A stretch of DNA of 64,000 nucleotides from an uncultured Vampirovibrio sp. (GTDB lineage Bacteria; Cyanobacteriota; Vampirovibrionia; Gastranaerophilales; Gastranaerophilaceae), in assembly GCA_910579975.1 (NCBI GenBank), contig CAJTWU010000004.1, positions 1 through 64,000 of the forward strand, given 5' to 3'. Positions 7,666 to 16,395 of the stretch are shown here, piece by piece. The position numbers were made by a program, and so were the translations under genes. Under the pieces are notes generated by a model. That model worked only from the letters and a program-made list of their open reading frames with translations. It did not search any database and was not told where the DNA came from. Numbering within the stretch: the stretch's first letter is position 1; every line of letters begins with the position of its first letter.

Positions 7666-8109
7666 ATGAGTATCTTAGAATCAATGAATATAGGCTCACA
7701 TGCCTTAAAAGCACATGGATTAAGACTTGATATCCATGCAAAAAACATCGCAAATATTGATACTCCTAATTATGTTAGAAGAATACCTGTTCTTAATGCC
7801 TCTGAAGATATTTCTTTTCATGGCTTAATGAATGTAATGAAAGAAGATGTTTTTGGTTCTGGTACTTTACCTTATCTTCAAGGCGGAGTTGTTTTTAATG
7901 GATGTGTTGAAGACCCGACGGTCGGTGATAGAATTTATTCTCCTGGTCATCCTGATGCTGATGCAAATGGGTATATAAGAGCTTCAAATGTAAATGCAAT
8001 GGTTGATATGGCTGATGCGATTATGGCACAAAGAGCCTATGAAGCTAACCTCGCATTAATTAATATTTCACGTTCAATGGCTGCTAAAGCTACTGAAATA
8101 GGTCGTTAG
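7666..8109 (+). CDS. flgC: Flagellar basal-body rod protein FlgC
   Basis: 147 residues. The N-terminal rod motif is LRLDIHAKNIANIDTPNYVRR. FlgC hallmarks are DPTVGDRIYSPGHPDADANGYI and the C-terminal NAMVDMADAIMAQRAYEANLALI. Proximal rod component exported by the flagellar type III system. Ribosome binding site GAAAGAAGG is about 7 nt upstream of the ATG. It is the last recognisable gene of the rod operon; a sigma-28-like promoter follows. Confidence 0.95.
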   Translation: MSILESMNIGSHALKAHGLRLDIHAKNIANIDTPNYVRRIPVLNASEDISFHGLMNVMKEDVFGSGTLPYLQGGVVFNGCVEDPTVGDRIYSPGHPDADANGYIRASNVNAMVDMADAIMAQRAYEANLALINISRSMAAKATEIGR

Positions 8110-8142
8110 TGTAAAGAAATGTAACAATAAAACAATTACCTC

Positions 8143-8169
8143 TAAAGTTTTAAAAAAATGTGCCGTTAT
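8143..8169 (+). promoter_or_regulatory. Sigma-28 (FliA)-type flagellar promoter
   Basis: TAAAGTTT (8143-8150), exactly 11 nt, GCCGTTAT (8162-8169); this matches TAAAGTTT-N11-GCCGATAA at 15 of 16 fixed positions. It lies between flgC and two small unknown genes, which would make them late (class 3) flagellar genes. Confidence 0.75.
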
Positions 8170-8235
8170 ACATATTGTTAGAGATAAGAAAGCAAAACAC
8201 AAAAGTGTATGGCTGTTGATTAAGAGGTATGTTTT

Positions 8236-8412
8236 ATGGCACACAATGAATACGAAATGTTAATTGAATATTCAGAAATGACCGCATTTAATTTCAATTC
8301 AAAGGAGTATCAGGAAGTAAAGAAAGATTATTTAGAATGCAAAAAAGCTGCAAATAACTTTGAAACGATTGTGAAAAATTTTGTAAGTCGTTTAAAGTCA
8401 AATTCAGTTTAA
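8236..8412 (+). CDS. Small unknown protein, probable late flagellar gene
   Basis: A 58-residue ORF starting MAHNEYEMLIEYSEM and ending FVSRLKSNSV. It is charged and helical in character, with no signal peptide or known motif. Start supported by AGAGG 7-8 nt upstream. It follows the sigma-28-type promoter and precedes the 80-residue gene by 21 nt. Candidate roles include an export chaperone or small regulator of late flagellar genes, but no family is recognised. Confidence 0.6.
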   Translation: MAHNEYEMLIEYSEMTAFNFNSKEYQEVKKDYLECKKAANNFETIVKNFVSRLKSNSV

Positions 8413-8433
8413 TTAACCTTATGAGGGATATGT

Positions 8434-8676
8434 ATGTCGAATAAAAAAGATTTCAAAAATAACTGCTTTTCTCCAAATTGGATAGAAGTCGATTTAGAGG
8501 AATGCAAGCACGAACAGGTAGCTAAGGAGGACCGCTTAGAGAGCAAACGACGTAAAGATTTGAACACATTACTAAGAGAGCTTGATGAAATCAAGCAAAA
8601 CATTGAGAAAGTTGCAGAAAAGCAACATCGGCTTGCGAGCCTGAGTGCCTTTTACTCGGGTGAGTTTGCACAATAG
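8434..8676 (+). CDS. Small coiled-coil protein, probable late flagellar gene
   Basis: 80 residues. The N-terminal part contains two Cys (NNCFSPNW, LEECKH). The middle is a strongly charged predicted coiled coil (RLESKRRKDLNTLLRELDEIKQNIEKVAEKQHRLASL). There is no membrane segment. Second gene after the sigma-28-type promoter, with GAGGG 8 nt before the ATG, closed by a terminator. Size, helicity and promoter class fit a flagellar export chaperone of the FliT/FlgN kind, but I see no sequence proof. Confidence 0.6.
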   Translation: MSNKKDFKNNCFSPNWIEVDLEECKHEQVAKEDRLESKRRKDLNTLLRELDEIKQNIEKVAEKQHRLASLSAFYSGEFAQ

Positions 8677-8683
8677 ATTAAAT

Positions 8684-8712
8684 AAAAGCCTTGCTAGTAG
8701 CAAGGCTTTTTA
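8684..8712. terminator. Bidirectional terminator between the small flagellar gene and gmhA
   Basis: Near-perfect palindrome: GCCTTGCTA and TAGCAAGGC around one base, flanked by A and T runs on the two sides, so it can stop transcription from both converging genes. Confidence 0.85.
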
Positions 8713-9285
8713 GTTATATAGCTGTTTTTCTATTAAGGCACAAATAAGATGTTCTATCATTATATGGGACTCTTGTATAATAGGAGTTTCAGAAGACGGT
8801 ACCTTTATTATATAGTCACACATTGTATCAATTGTTGCAGAATTTTGTCCTGTTAGTCCAATTATAATCATTTTTTGTTTTTTAGCTTCTTCAATTGCTC
8901 TGATAATGTTTTTTGATTCTCCTGATGTAGAAATTGCAATAAATATATCGCCATTGTGTGCATGAGCACTTATTTGGCGGGCAAAAACAAGCTCGTGGTC
9001 ATAGTCATTGCCGACAGATGTTAAAATCGACGTATTTGTTGTAAGAGCAATCGCGCTTAAAGCTGGTCTTTCGAGCAGAAATTTAGATACAAGTTCAGCT
9101 GCAAGATGTTGGGCATCGCCTGCTGAACCTCCATTTCCAGCTATTAAAACTTTTTTGTTGTTTTTATATGCTTCAATTATTGCTAAGGCTATTTTTTCAA
9201 TTTCAGAAATAATTGTTTCATTTTTTAAAATAAGCTCTTTAGTCTCTTTAGATTTTTTAATATAATTTTGTATAAAAGTTTTCAT
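8710..9285 (-). CDS. gmhA: Sedoheptulose-7-phosphate isomerase (GmhA), SIS domain
   Basis: 191 residues, the normal GmhA length. The SIS fold shows the sugar-phosphate loop GNGGSAGDAQHLAAELVSKF (about 50-69), the second phosphate loop AISTSGES (about 116-123) and the C-terminal zinc/active-site segment TPIIQESHIMIEHLICALIE, with the expected Gln, Glu and His. GmhA makes D-glycero-D-manno-heptose 7-phosphate for lipopolysaccharide core or other heptosylated surface glycans, pointing to a diderm envelope. No gmhB or hldE is nearby. No Shine-Dalgarno is seen and TATAAT ends 7 nt before the ATG, so the mRNA may be leaderless. Confidence 0.93.
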   Translation of the reverse strand: MKTFIQNYIKKSKETKELILKNETIISEIEKIALAIIEAYKNNKKVLIAGNGGSAGDAQHLAAELVSKFLLERPALSAIALTTNTSILTSVGNDYDHELVFARQISAHAHNGDIFIAISTSGESKNIIRAIEEAKKQKMIIIGLTGQNSATIDTMCDYIIKVPSSETPIIQESHIMIEHLICALIEKQLYN

Positions 9286-9292
9286 TGGAATT

Positions 9293-9301
9293 ATTATAAC
9301 A
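9293..9301 (-). promoter_or_regulatory. Extended -10 promoter of gmhA, leaderless type
   Basis: Minus-strand TGTTATAAT (9301-9293), 7 nt before the ATG at 9285. The -35 region is weak, as is common with an extended -10. Confidence 0.55.
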
Positions 9302-9314
9302 TATAAATTTATAC

Positions 9315-9342
9315 TTTACTTTCTTGTAATTACGGTTAAACT
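9315..9342 (+). promoter_or_regulatory. Promoter of the secreted protein at 9349, leaderless type
   Basis: TTTACT (9315-9320), 16-nt spacer, TAAACT (9337-9342), then six bases before the ATG. There is no Shine-Dalgarno. It is divergent from the gmhA promoter. Confidence 0.5.
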
Positions 9343-9348
9343 ATTATT

Positions 9349-9930
9349 ATGAGAAAGAGCTTTTTATTTATAGTGCTTTTTGTATTTGCCTTTCCTGTTT
9401 TTGCTGAAGGCTGGGATGATTTTGGCAGTGTTGAACGTATGTGGGACGGTCAAAAATCTATTACGAATAAAGAATTTGAACAAGTTATGGAGGCATTAGA
9501 GTCAAATCAGAAACAAAAAGAAGAAAAGCAAAAAAAGAAAAAGATAAAAAAAATAAGTGGTGGCGGAACTAGTCTTCATAATGAATTAAATCCGGAAAAG
9601 GAGATTAATGAAATACCGGATTTAAGGAATAAGGCAGAAGATGGGATTTTGATTAATGTACCTGTTAACTTAATCTTGGGTGAAAAGATTTTGGAAAAAG
9701 GCTTTTATAAAGTTTTTGCAAGAAAAGATGATAATAAAAAACTTTATGTTTCCTTTTATCAATCACAGTTTTTCAAAGGAGAGACAGAGGTAATTGAAAC
9801 AAAGGATGACTTTGGTGAAGATGAAATAGATTTTGCTAAATTAATTCCTTATAATAAATCATTTATGCGTATGATTTTTGGTTCGCTTGATTTTAATGCC
9901 TATGCCTTTATTCCTTATATATCAGAATAA
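9349..9930 (+). CDS. Secreted protein of unknown function
   Basis: 193 residues with a Sec signal peptide (MRKSFLFIVLFVFAFPVFA/EG, cleavage about residue 19). A strongly basic, low-complexity stretch follows (KQKEEKQKKKKIKKI, about 55-70), then a mixed domain of about 110 residues (INVPVNLILGEKILEKGFYKVFARKDDNKKLYVSFYQSQ...). No family recognised. It lies alone between gmhA (divergent) and the pilus operon, which starts 214 nt later with its own promoter, so a pilus role is only a guess from position. Confidence 0.75.
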   Translation: MRKSFLFIVLFVFAFPVFAEGWDDFGSVERMWDGQKSITNKEFEQVMEALESNQKQKEEKQKKKKIKKISGGGTSLHNELNPEKEINEIPDLRNKAEDGILINVPVNLILGEKILEKGFYKVFARKDDNKKLYVSFYQSQFFKGETEVIETKDDFGEDEIDFAKLIPYNKSFMRMIFGSLDFNAYAFIPYISE

Positions 9931-9970
9931 TGCTTCTTTTGAGACCTGTTTAATCCAAGTATAAAAATAC

Positions 9971-9998
9971 TTGATATATTGTGAAAATATGATATGAT
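9971..9998 (+). promoter_or_regulatory. Promoter of the type IV pilus operon
   Basis: TTGATA (9971-9976), 16-nt spacer, TATGAT (9993-9998). It implies a leader of about 140 nt before the first pilus gene. The leader contains a 7-bp hairpin (TACAATA at 10081-10087 with TATTGTA at 10098-10104) and a GCAAA...GGCTAAAC stretch. I cannot assign it to a riboswitch class. Confidence 0.5.
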
Positions 9999-10144
9999 AA
10001 AATTAGGTTTTTGTATAGTGCTTTAAAAGCTTGTTTGAAATTTGGAAGAAAAAGAGAAGCAAATAGGCTAAACATACGATTACAATATTACTAACTGTAT
10101 TGTATTGTTTAAATAAGATAGAGGATACAACTGAAAAAGATATT

Positions 10145-10810
10145 ATGAAAATGCGCAATTATATTAAGAAGAAATTGGAAAAAATGGACACAAATAATAT
10201 TGCAGAGGGCTCTATGGCTGTTGCTGCAATAGGAAAACAATTATTTCACAAAAAAGTTCTTTTATGTGGTGGAGCTGCATTGCTGGCATTTGGGTTGTTT
10301 GCGGTTGCTGCTCATAAAGAGCTCTCAAGTGTTACTGTTAGTGAAGAAGGGTTGATACAGCTTGCAGCTGCTCCAATGGCTGCAACAGGTAAAAAAGATG
10401 TTATATCAATTCCTCAAGGAACAACAAAGGCTAATCCGTTTTTACCTTATCGTGACATAAGCGGTTCATCATCTTTAGATGTACCGGCTTTTAGCTTGGT
10501 AGAGCCGCCTGAAGTTGTTGACGAAAATTCTGATGCAGCAAGAGTAATGGATACTGTTGTTTCAGGTATTTTATTTGATAAATTCAGTCCATCTGCAATT
10601 TTGAATATAGAAGGCAATGATTACCTTGTTAAAAAAGGTGATGTTGTAAATAATTATAAGGTTGTAAACATTATGCAGGATTCAGTAACTGTTAAGTTAG
10701 GTGCCAATGTTTACAAGGCTGGTATCGGAGAGATTCTAACAGAAGGCTCTTTGAATCATAATGATGTTTCAAACTTAAATAATAAATTCGGAGGTGAAAG
10801 AAGACAATGA
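10145..10810 (+). CDS. PilP/GspC-like inner-membrane pilus assembly protein
   Basis: About 221 residues from the ATG at 10145. A single membrane helix (VLLCGGAALLAFGLFAVAAH, about 40-60) follows a short cytosolic N-terminus. A proline-containing linker leads to a C-terminal beta domain of about 60 residues (VSGILFDKFSPSAILNIEGNDYLVKKGDVV...VTVKLGANVYKAGIGE), like the PilP/GspC homology region that contacts the secretin N-domain. It overlaps the secretin gene by ATGA. The start is uncertain: a TTG at 10100 is in frame but has no good ribosome binding site, and the ATGs at 10145 and 10151 have only weak ones. Confidence 0.6.
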   Translation: MKMRNYIKKKLEKMDTNNIAEGSMAVAAIGKQLFHKKVLLCGGAALLAFGLFAVAAHKELSSVTVSEEGLIQLAAAPMAATGKKDVISIPQGTTKANPFLPYRDISGSSSLDVPAFSLVEPPEVVDENSDAARVMDTVVSGILFDKFSPSAILNIEGNDYLVKKGDVVNNYKVVNIMQDSVTVKLGANVYKAGIGEILTEGSLNHNDVSNLNNKFGGERRQ

Positions 10811-12750
10811 GTTACAGTAATATAAAGAGAGTTCTGTCATTTGCGCTATTATTGGCGTTCACAGCTCCTTCTGTTTCAACTTTGAGCGCTTGTGCTGATA
10901 TTACTGACGCATCTTTTAGCAAAGGCTCTATGCTTTTAACAGGAGATGTTCGTCTAACAAATAAAAATGATCAAATTACGCTAAGCTTGCGTGATTCTGA
11001 TGTAAAGCAAGTTTTAAGAATGTTTGCTGATAAAGCTGGTATGAATATAGTATTCCACGATTCTGTAACAGGAAAAGTTACTTTAGATTTGGTTAAAACA
11101 CCAATTAATGAAGCGTTTTCTCTTGTATTGCAAATTGCTGGCTTAAGCTATTATCAACAAGGCAACACAATGATTGTTATGTCTAAAAACAGCCCTGATA
11201 ATGCAACATTTTCAAAACAGGAAATGTATACTTTCCCTGTTAATTATGTAAATGCCGGTAAGATTGCTGATTTCTTGAATAAAAACGTATTTGGCATGAA
11301 GAGAGCCGGTTTTTCAGGTGTAGATGCTGCAACTGTAAACTCAGCTACAAATGAACTTATAGTATTTGGTATGCCTGGTGATGTTGCTATTGTACAAAAA
11401 GTTATTGATCAATTTGATAAAGAACCTCTAAGCAGAACATTTGCTGTAAATCATACAACACCGGCAGAAATGGCAAATATGATTTGTAATGTCTTGCTTC
11501 CATCAAGAGGTATTGGTGGCTCTGATAATGCTGCTGGTGGCGCATATTCTTCTTCTGGTTCAGAAGAAGAAGACTCTTATGGAAGTGAAACTGGTGGTGC
11601 AGCTGGTATTATGACCGGTGCAGCTGCTAGTGCAGGTGCTGAAGGAGACGAAGGTGGTGCCGGCGGCGAAGGCGGCGGCGGTTCTTCAGAGATGAAGTTA
11701 GGTGAAGGTATCTTGGCTTGTTCAGTTTCGGCAGGTAATACAAGTTCTTCTGTAGCTCCTTTCAATGTTCAAAACCTATCAATTGCATACTTCCCACAAA
11801 GAGGTACAATCACTATGATGGGCGGTTCAGAAGCTCAAGCAAATATGGTTGCTAATTTTATTAAAACTCATGATGTTAAACAACCTCAAGCATATTTGGA
11901 ATTATCAATTGTTGAACTTACAGAATCTGGTTCAAAAGCATTCCAAAACCAATGGCAGATATCAACTAAAGCATGGAACTTTAATTTTGATGGTGAAAAA
12001 ACCGGTGGCGGTAGATGGGGCGGTCCTGGTGGAAACTGGATACCGGCAACAGATTATAAGTTCATACCGGGTCAATGGGTTGGTGAAGGTAGCGATATGG
12101 AATACAAGCCGCCTCAATGGATAGAAACTCCATATAAGATTTTAGCTCCTAATACAACTTATGTTCAATGGGCAATGAGCTATCTAATTAAAAATCAAAA
12201 GGGTAGAATATTAGCTAATCCGAAAATTATGATTACAAACGGACAAGAATCAGTTATTGACTTAACCCAAGATTATGTTGAAAAAGTTGATACAGAGTTC
12301 TTAAGCTCAACAACATCTGGTTATGGTATGACAACCGGTGCTGTTAACAGAGAATATACAATCGGTGAAGACTTAGGTATTAAAGTTACTTTGACACCAT
12401 TTATTTCACCGGAAGGTTATGTAACTTTGAATATCGTTCCTGATTATTCAACAATTCAAAGCCAAATCTTTGACTCTGAAGGGCTTCCAGCAGTGACACT
12501 TTTGAGCAGAAGAAATCTTGATTTGAAAAATGTAAGAATTAAAGATGGTGAAACTCTTGTTCTTGGCGGTATGATACAAGAATCTGAACAAAAATCTGTA
12601 GGTAAAATTCCTCTATTAGGTGACTTGCCTCTTATTGGAGCAGCTTTCAGATCAACTAGTACAACTAAAGAAAAATCTGAATTAGTAATTATGATTACTC
12701 CACATATTATTAATGATGGTGATGGTGCAGTAGTAAATAGTAATTTATAA
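10807..12750 (+). CDS. pilQ: Type IV pilus / type II secretion secretin (PilQ/GspD family)
   Basis: 647 residues. Signal peptide (about 1-30), then an STN-type domain (LSLRDSDVKQVLRMFADKAGMNIVF) and N-domains (EMYTFPVNYVNAGKIADFLNK...NSATNELIVFGMPGDV). A Gly/Ser/Glu-rich low-complexity insert follows (about 236-300). The secretin domain ends with the signature VLGGMIQESEQKSVGKIPLLGDLPLIGAAFR and the last strand SELVIMITPHII. The protein forms the outer-membrane gate for the pilus. It overlaps the PilP/GspC-like gene by 4 nt and precedes the ATPase gene by 5 nt. Two-letter naming (PilQ against GspD) follows the company of pilB and pilC and is not certain. Confidence 0.88.
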   Translation: MSYSNIKRVLSFALLLAFTAPSVSTLSACADITDASFSKGSMLLTGDVRLTNKNDQITLSLRDSDVKQVLRMFADKAGMNIVFHDSVTGKVTLDLVKTPINEAFSLVLQIAGLSYYQQGNTMIVMSKNSPDNATFSKQEMYTFPVNYVNAGKIADFLNKNVFGMKRAGFSGVDAATVNSATNELIVFGMPGDVAIVQKVIDQFDKEPLSRTFAVNHTTPAEMANMICNVLLPSRGIGGSDNAAGGAYSSSGSEEEDSYGSETGGAAGIMTGAAASAGAEGDEGGAGGEGGGGSSEMKLGEGILACSVSAGNTSSSVAPFNVQNLSIAYFPQRGTITMMGGSEAQANMVANFIKTHDVKQPQAYLELSIVELTESGSKAFQNQWQISTKAWNFNFDGEKTGGGRWGGPGGNWIPATDYKFIPGQWVGEGSDMEYKPPQWIETPYKILAPNTTYVQWAMSYLIKNQKGRILANPKIMITNGQESVIDLTQDYVEKVDTEFLSSTTSGYGMTTGAVNREYTIGEDLGIKVTLTPFISPEGYVTLNIVPDYSTIQSQIFDSEGLPAVTLLSRRNLDLKNVRIKDGETLVLGGMIQESEQKSVGKIPLLGDLPLIGAAFRSTSTTKEKSELVIMITPHIINDGDGAVVNSNL

Positions 12751-12755
12751 TCATT

Positions 12756-14810
12756 ATGTCAAATCAACTGGATAAATTAAAAAGCAGTATAAAAAAAGAA
12801 TATGCTAAAAACTTTGAATTAAACCTGATGAAATCATCAGGTTTTATTCCAGTTGACAAAAGGCAAAGTGACTTTTGGGTAATCTTAAATAAGGGTAATG
12901 CTGCTAATAAATCAAAAATTGAAACTTTAATCAAGGAAAAATTTGTAGGCTTAACTCCTAAGTTCATTCCTGTTGAAGCAAGAGATTTTGAAGAGTTATT
13001 TACACTCTTTGAAGGTTCGCAAGTTACTAAAGTAAATCATTCAGAAGTTCCTAATGAGCAAGAAAATGCAAAAAGTGAACCGACTGCTGAAGATATGCTT
13101 GTAGGTATTGGGTGGATTACTAAAGAGCAGTTAGATGAGTGTGTCAAAGAGTCTGAGGAAATGAACTTGCCTCTTGATGCAGTATTCTTGAAAAAAGGGT
13201 ATCTTTCTTATGAGAGAATTGTTTCTTATTTGAAGAAAAAATATGGTTGTGAAGTTGTTTCAAAATCAAATATTATTGTAGATCAATCAATTTTGAAAAT
13301 GCTTCCAGACGATATTATGGATAAGAAACAGGTTGTTATCATGTCAATGGAAGAAAATAAACTTGCTGTTGCAATGGTTAATCCAACTGATAGATATACA
13401 ATCAGAGAAATTTCTCTTTCTACAGGTCGTTCTTTGAATGTTTATGCAATTCCTTACTGCGATTATGAAGGTTTTTTGCAAGATTATGTTCAACAGAAAA
13501 AGAGTGAACAACATGCAAAAGAAACAGAAAGAATTATTGCAAGTATTGAGGAAGAAACTGCTCAATATAACAATGAAGAGTCTCTTTGGGCACAAGTAGA
13601 AAAAGAACTTCAAGATGCAAGCGGTAATGTTGCGAAGTTCGTTTACAAGATTATTACAGATTCCATTGATACAAAAGCTTCGGATATTCACATTGAGCCA
13701 AGAATTGGCTACTATGTTGTAAGGGTTCGTTCTGATGGTATTTTGAAAAAAGTTTTAGAGATACCAGGCAGTATTGAAATGGCTGTTATTACACGTTTCA
13801 AGGTTCTTGCAAGAATGAATATTGCAGAACACAGAAGACCGCAGGATGGTACTTTTTCGATTAAATATAATGATAGGATGTATGATTTTCGTATTAATAC
13901 ATTGCCTGTTTCTGGAAAAGAAAAGGTTGTTATCCGTATCTTAGCTCCGGCAGTTAGTTTAAAGGCTGGTGGAGATAAGATGGTTATTCAAGGTGCCTCT
14001 GATCATGATTTGTCTAAAATACATGATATGGTTCAGTCTCCAAATGGTATTATTCTTACATCAGGGCCTACCGGTTCTGGTAAAACAACAACTCTTTATA
14101 CAATTTTGAAGGCTTTGAATAAGGAAGATGTTAATATTACAACAATTGAAGACCCTATAGAAATTAAATTAGAGGGTATAAACCAATCTCAGGTTAATGC
14201 TAAAGCGGACATTACTTTTGCTTCTTGTATGAGAGCAATTTTAAGACAAGACCCTGATATCATTCTTATTGGGGAAATCCGTGATTTTGAAACATTAGAA
14301 GTTGCTATATCAGCAGCTTTGACCGGTCACCTTGTATTAAGTACGGTTCACACTAACTCCGCGGCTGCAACTGTTACACGTTTAATTGAAATGGGTGCTA
14401 AGGATTATCTTGTTTCATCTACACTTACCGGTGTTATTGCACAGAGACTTGTAAGAAAATTGTGTGATAAATGTAAGGAAGCATATTTCCCAACAGAAGA
14501 GGAAGCAAAACACATATCTAATAGTCCCGAAGTTCAGCAAAAACTTATGAAGACTAAACTTTACAGGCATAAAGGTTGTAAAGAGTGCGGCTTCTTAGGT
14601 TATACAGGTCGTATCGGTATATATGAAGTTATGCCTATTACAAGAGAAATTAAAAAACTTATTGCACAAGGTGCTCACGATATTGAGATTGAAGAAGCAG
14701 CTGTTGCAGCAGGTATGGTTACATTAAAAGTATCCTGTTTAAATCATATTCTTGATGGTAATACAACATCAGATGAATTTGTCAGAGTACTTGGTTATGC
14801 AAATGAATAG
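12756..14810 (+). CDS. pilB: Type IV pilus assembly ATPase (PilB/GspE family)
   Basis: 684 residues. The N-terminal regulatory MshEN-type domain (about 110-250; VGIGWITKEQLDECVKES, SYLKKKYGCEVVS) comes before the motor. Walker A is GPTGSGKTTT near 437; the Asp box IEDPIE, Walker B DIILIGEIRD and His box LSTVHTNSAAA are all present. The zinc module has two Cys pairs (CDKCK near 569, CKECG near 608). MshEN domains often bind c-di-GMP in other bacteria. It drives pilus extension with the platform protein encoded next. No retraction ATPase (PilT) is in this operon. Confidence 0.92.
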   Translation: MSNQLDKLKSSIKKEYAKNFELNLMKSSGFIPVDKRQSDFWVILNKGNAANKSKIETLIKEKFVGLTPKFIPVEARDFEELFTLFEGSQVTKVNHSEVPNEQENAKSEPTAEDMLVGIGWITKEQLDECVKESEEMNLPLDAVFLKKGYLSYERIVSYLKKKYGCEVVSKSNIIVDQSILKMLPDDIMDKKQVVIMSMEENKLAVAMVNPTDRYTIREISLSTGRSLNVYAIPYCDYEGFLQDYVQQKKSEQHAKETERIIASIEEETAQYNNEESLWAQVEKELQDASGNVAKFVYKIITDSIDTKASDIHIEPRIGYYVVRVRSDGILKKVLEIPGSIEMAVITRFKVLARMNIAEHRRPQDGTFSIKYNDRMYDFRINTLPVSGKEKVVIRILAPAVSLKAGGDKMVIQGASDHDLSKIHDMVQSPNGIILTSGPTGSGKTTTLYTILKALNKEDVNITTIEDPIEIKLEGINQSQVNAKADITFASCMRAILRQDPDIILIGEIRDFETLEVAISAALTGHLVLSTVHTNSAAATVTRLIEMGAKDYLVSSTLTGVIAQRLVRKLCDKCKEAYFPTEEEAKHISNSPEVQQKLMKTKLYRHKGCKECGFLGYTGRIGIYEVMPITREIKKLIAQGAHDIEIEEAAVAAGMVTLKVSCLNHILDGNTTSDEFVRVLGYANE

Positions 14811-14834
14811 AGGAATAAGAAGAGGTTTTAATTA

Positions 14835-16034
14835 ATGCCAATATATGATTATGTAGCACTAAAACAGGGGAAAGAAGTTGTCAAAGGTCAAGTTACAGCT
14901 TCTAACTTGAAAGATGCTAGAGATGTAGTCCGTAAGATGGGACTTGTGCCTACAAAGATTACAGAGTATGTTGATACAAAGGTTAAAAAAGGCGGAGCAA
15001 TTTCTGCTTTATCTTTGTCTGAAAAAATTGATTTTATATCGACATTCCAGATATTGCTGCAATCAGGTATTCCAGCAGTTGAATCTTTGATGTTTATGGA
15101 GCAGGAGGCTGCTAAAAAGAAAATTCAAAACATGTCAAAAGTTTTGAAAACTCAGATTATGGCCGGTTCTACATTTGCTGATACTTTAGCAAGATATCCC
15201 CAGGTATTTGGATATATTTTCATTGGTCTGGTTAAAGCCGGTGAAGAAGCCGGTGAATTGGAAAAAACACTGGGCCGTATTAAAGATTTGCTTACTAAAC
15301 AGGCAAATATTAAGGGTAAAGTAATTGGTACATTAATGTATCCAATGTTCGTAATTATTCTTGCATTTTTAATTGTATTAGTAATGTTATTGTTTGTATT
15401 CCCGGCATTCAAAGATATGTTTGAACAACAGGATAAAGCTTTGCCTTGGATTACCGCTGCAATGATTAATGCCGGTGACTTTTTAAAAGAATTCTGGTAT
15501 ACAATTCCAATATTTATTGTGGCTTATATAGCATTTGTTATGGTTACTTTGAGATGGGAACCAGCTAGAAAAGTTTTGGATAAGTTTTTATTGAAAGTGC
15601 CATTGGTTAACAACTTGCTTTTATATTCAAACTTTTCAAACTTTTTGTCTGTATTAAGCGTATCTTATGATGCCGGTATTCCTATTGTTGACTGTTTACA
15701 CCTTGCTGTAATTACTTTAACAAATTCAACACTGAAAAATAAAATGAGTACAGCGATAGTTAAGGTACAACAAGGTTTACAGGTTTCACAAGCACTTAAA
15801 GCCACAAAAATTGTACCGAAGATGTTATTATTTATGATTGCAACAGGTGAACAATCTGGTCGTTTGGGCGATATGCTTGAAAAGGGTGTAAACTTCCTTG
15901 ATAAGACTCTTGATGGTATTATTGATACTATGACCAAGATGATTGAACCGATTATGTTGATTGTTATTGGTGGTATCGTACTTTGTATGGCGTTAGCTCT
16001 ATACTTACCACTATTCCAATCATACATGTCATAA
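14835..16034 (+). CDS. pilC: Type IV pilus inner-membrane platform protein (PilC/GspF family)
   Basis: 399 residues with two GspF domains (about 65-190 and 270-390). The signatures are FISTFQILLQSGIPAVESL...FIGLVKAGEEAGELEKTL and FLSVLSVSYDAGIPIVDCL...MIATGEQSGRLGDML. Three hydrophobic segments lie after each domain boundary (about 170-190, 215-240, 370-395). It is the membrane rotor on which the ATPase acts. Last gene of the pilus operon; AAGAAGAGG precedes the ATG. The start MPIYDYVALKQGKEV is the standard family N-terminus. Confidence 0.93.
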   Translation: MPIYDYVALKQGKEVVKGQVTASNLKDARDVVRKMGLVPTKITEYVDTKVKKGGAISALSLSEKIDFISTFQILLQSGIPAVESLMFMEQEAAKKKIQNMSKVLKTQIMAGSTFADTLARYPQVFGYIFIGLVKAGEEAGELEKTLGRIKDLLTKQANIKGKVIGTLMYPMFVIILAFLIVLVMLLFVFPAFKDMFEQQDKALPWITAAMINAGDFLKEFWYTIPIFIVAYIAFVMVTLRWEPARKVLDKFLLKVPLVNNLLLYSNFSNFLSVLSVSYDAGIPIVDCLHLAVITLTNSTLKNKMSTAIVKVQQGLQVSQALKATKIVPKMLLFMIATGEQSGRLGDMLEKGVNFLDKTLDGIIDTMTKMIEPIMLIVIGGIVLCMALALYLPLFQSYMS

Positions 16035-16040
16035 AATCGC

Positions 16041-16075
16041 TTACCCTCTCCTTGAGGAGAAGGTAAGGTGAGGTG
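16041..16075 (+). repeat. Dispersed palindromic repeat, copy 2
   Basis: Inverted repeat TTACCCTCTCCT / AGGAGAAGGTAA with one mismatch, then the tail AAGGTGAGGTG-like end. It sits 7 nt after pilC and may serve as its transcription end structure, although no T run follows. Confidence 0.8.
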
Positions 16076-16113
16076 TTAATATAAAGCAAATCCAAAAAAG
16101 ATAGAGAGGCATA

Positions 16114-16395
16114 ATGGATAACAAAGAAATATTAGAACTTTCAACATCAGCATGGCGGGAAAAAGTTTATATTGAAACTTGCGAACATGTTATCTGCGGT
16201 TATGTTTTTATGCCTAAAATTGGTAAGAAAACAAGACTTTTAACCGAAATTCTTAATACAGGAAAATCTTTTCTTGCGGTAAAAAATTGTACTTTAGAAT
16301 ATAAACTTAATCCTGGAAGAGGGGTTGAGGAGCATGAATTTATGCAAGTTAATATTTCGTCAATACTTATTATGAGACCGCTGTACGATGAGTAA
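16114..16395 (+). CDS. Small unknown protein (beta-rich)
   Basis: 93 residues, no signal or membrane segment. The pattern REKVYIETCEHVICGYVFMP...RLLTEILN...FLAVKNCTLEY...VNISSILIMRPL reads as a small all-beta domain. It reminds me of a family annotated as DUF6812, recalled from memory only. GAGAGG precedes the ATG by 6 nt. It overlaps the SDR gene by 8 nt, so the two are co-translated. Confidence 0.7.
   Translation: MDNKEILELSTSAWREKVYIETCEHVICGYVFMPKIGKKTRLLTEILNTGKSFLAVKNCTLEYKLNPGRGVEEHEFMQVNISSILIMRPLYDE

Noticed and set aside
10010..10144. Riboswitch in the pilus operon leader
   Set aside because: Only a simple 7-bp hairpin and a GCAAA...GGCTAAAC stretch; no known aptamer core.
11577..11765. 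Pro/Ala-rich minus-strand ORF inside the secretin gene
   Set aside because: It is the antisense of the secretin's Gly/Ser/Glu-rich low-complexity insert.
16041..16075. Repeat copy 2 as a Rho-independent terminator of pilC
   Set aside because: It has a good stem but no T run; the same element occurs elsewhere in both orientations and upstream of genes, so it is treated as a dispersed repeat.
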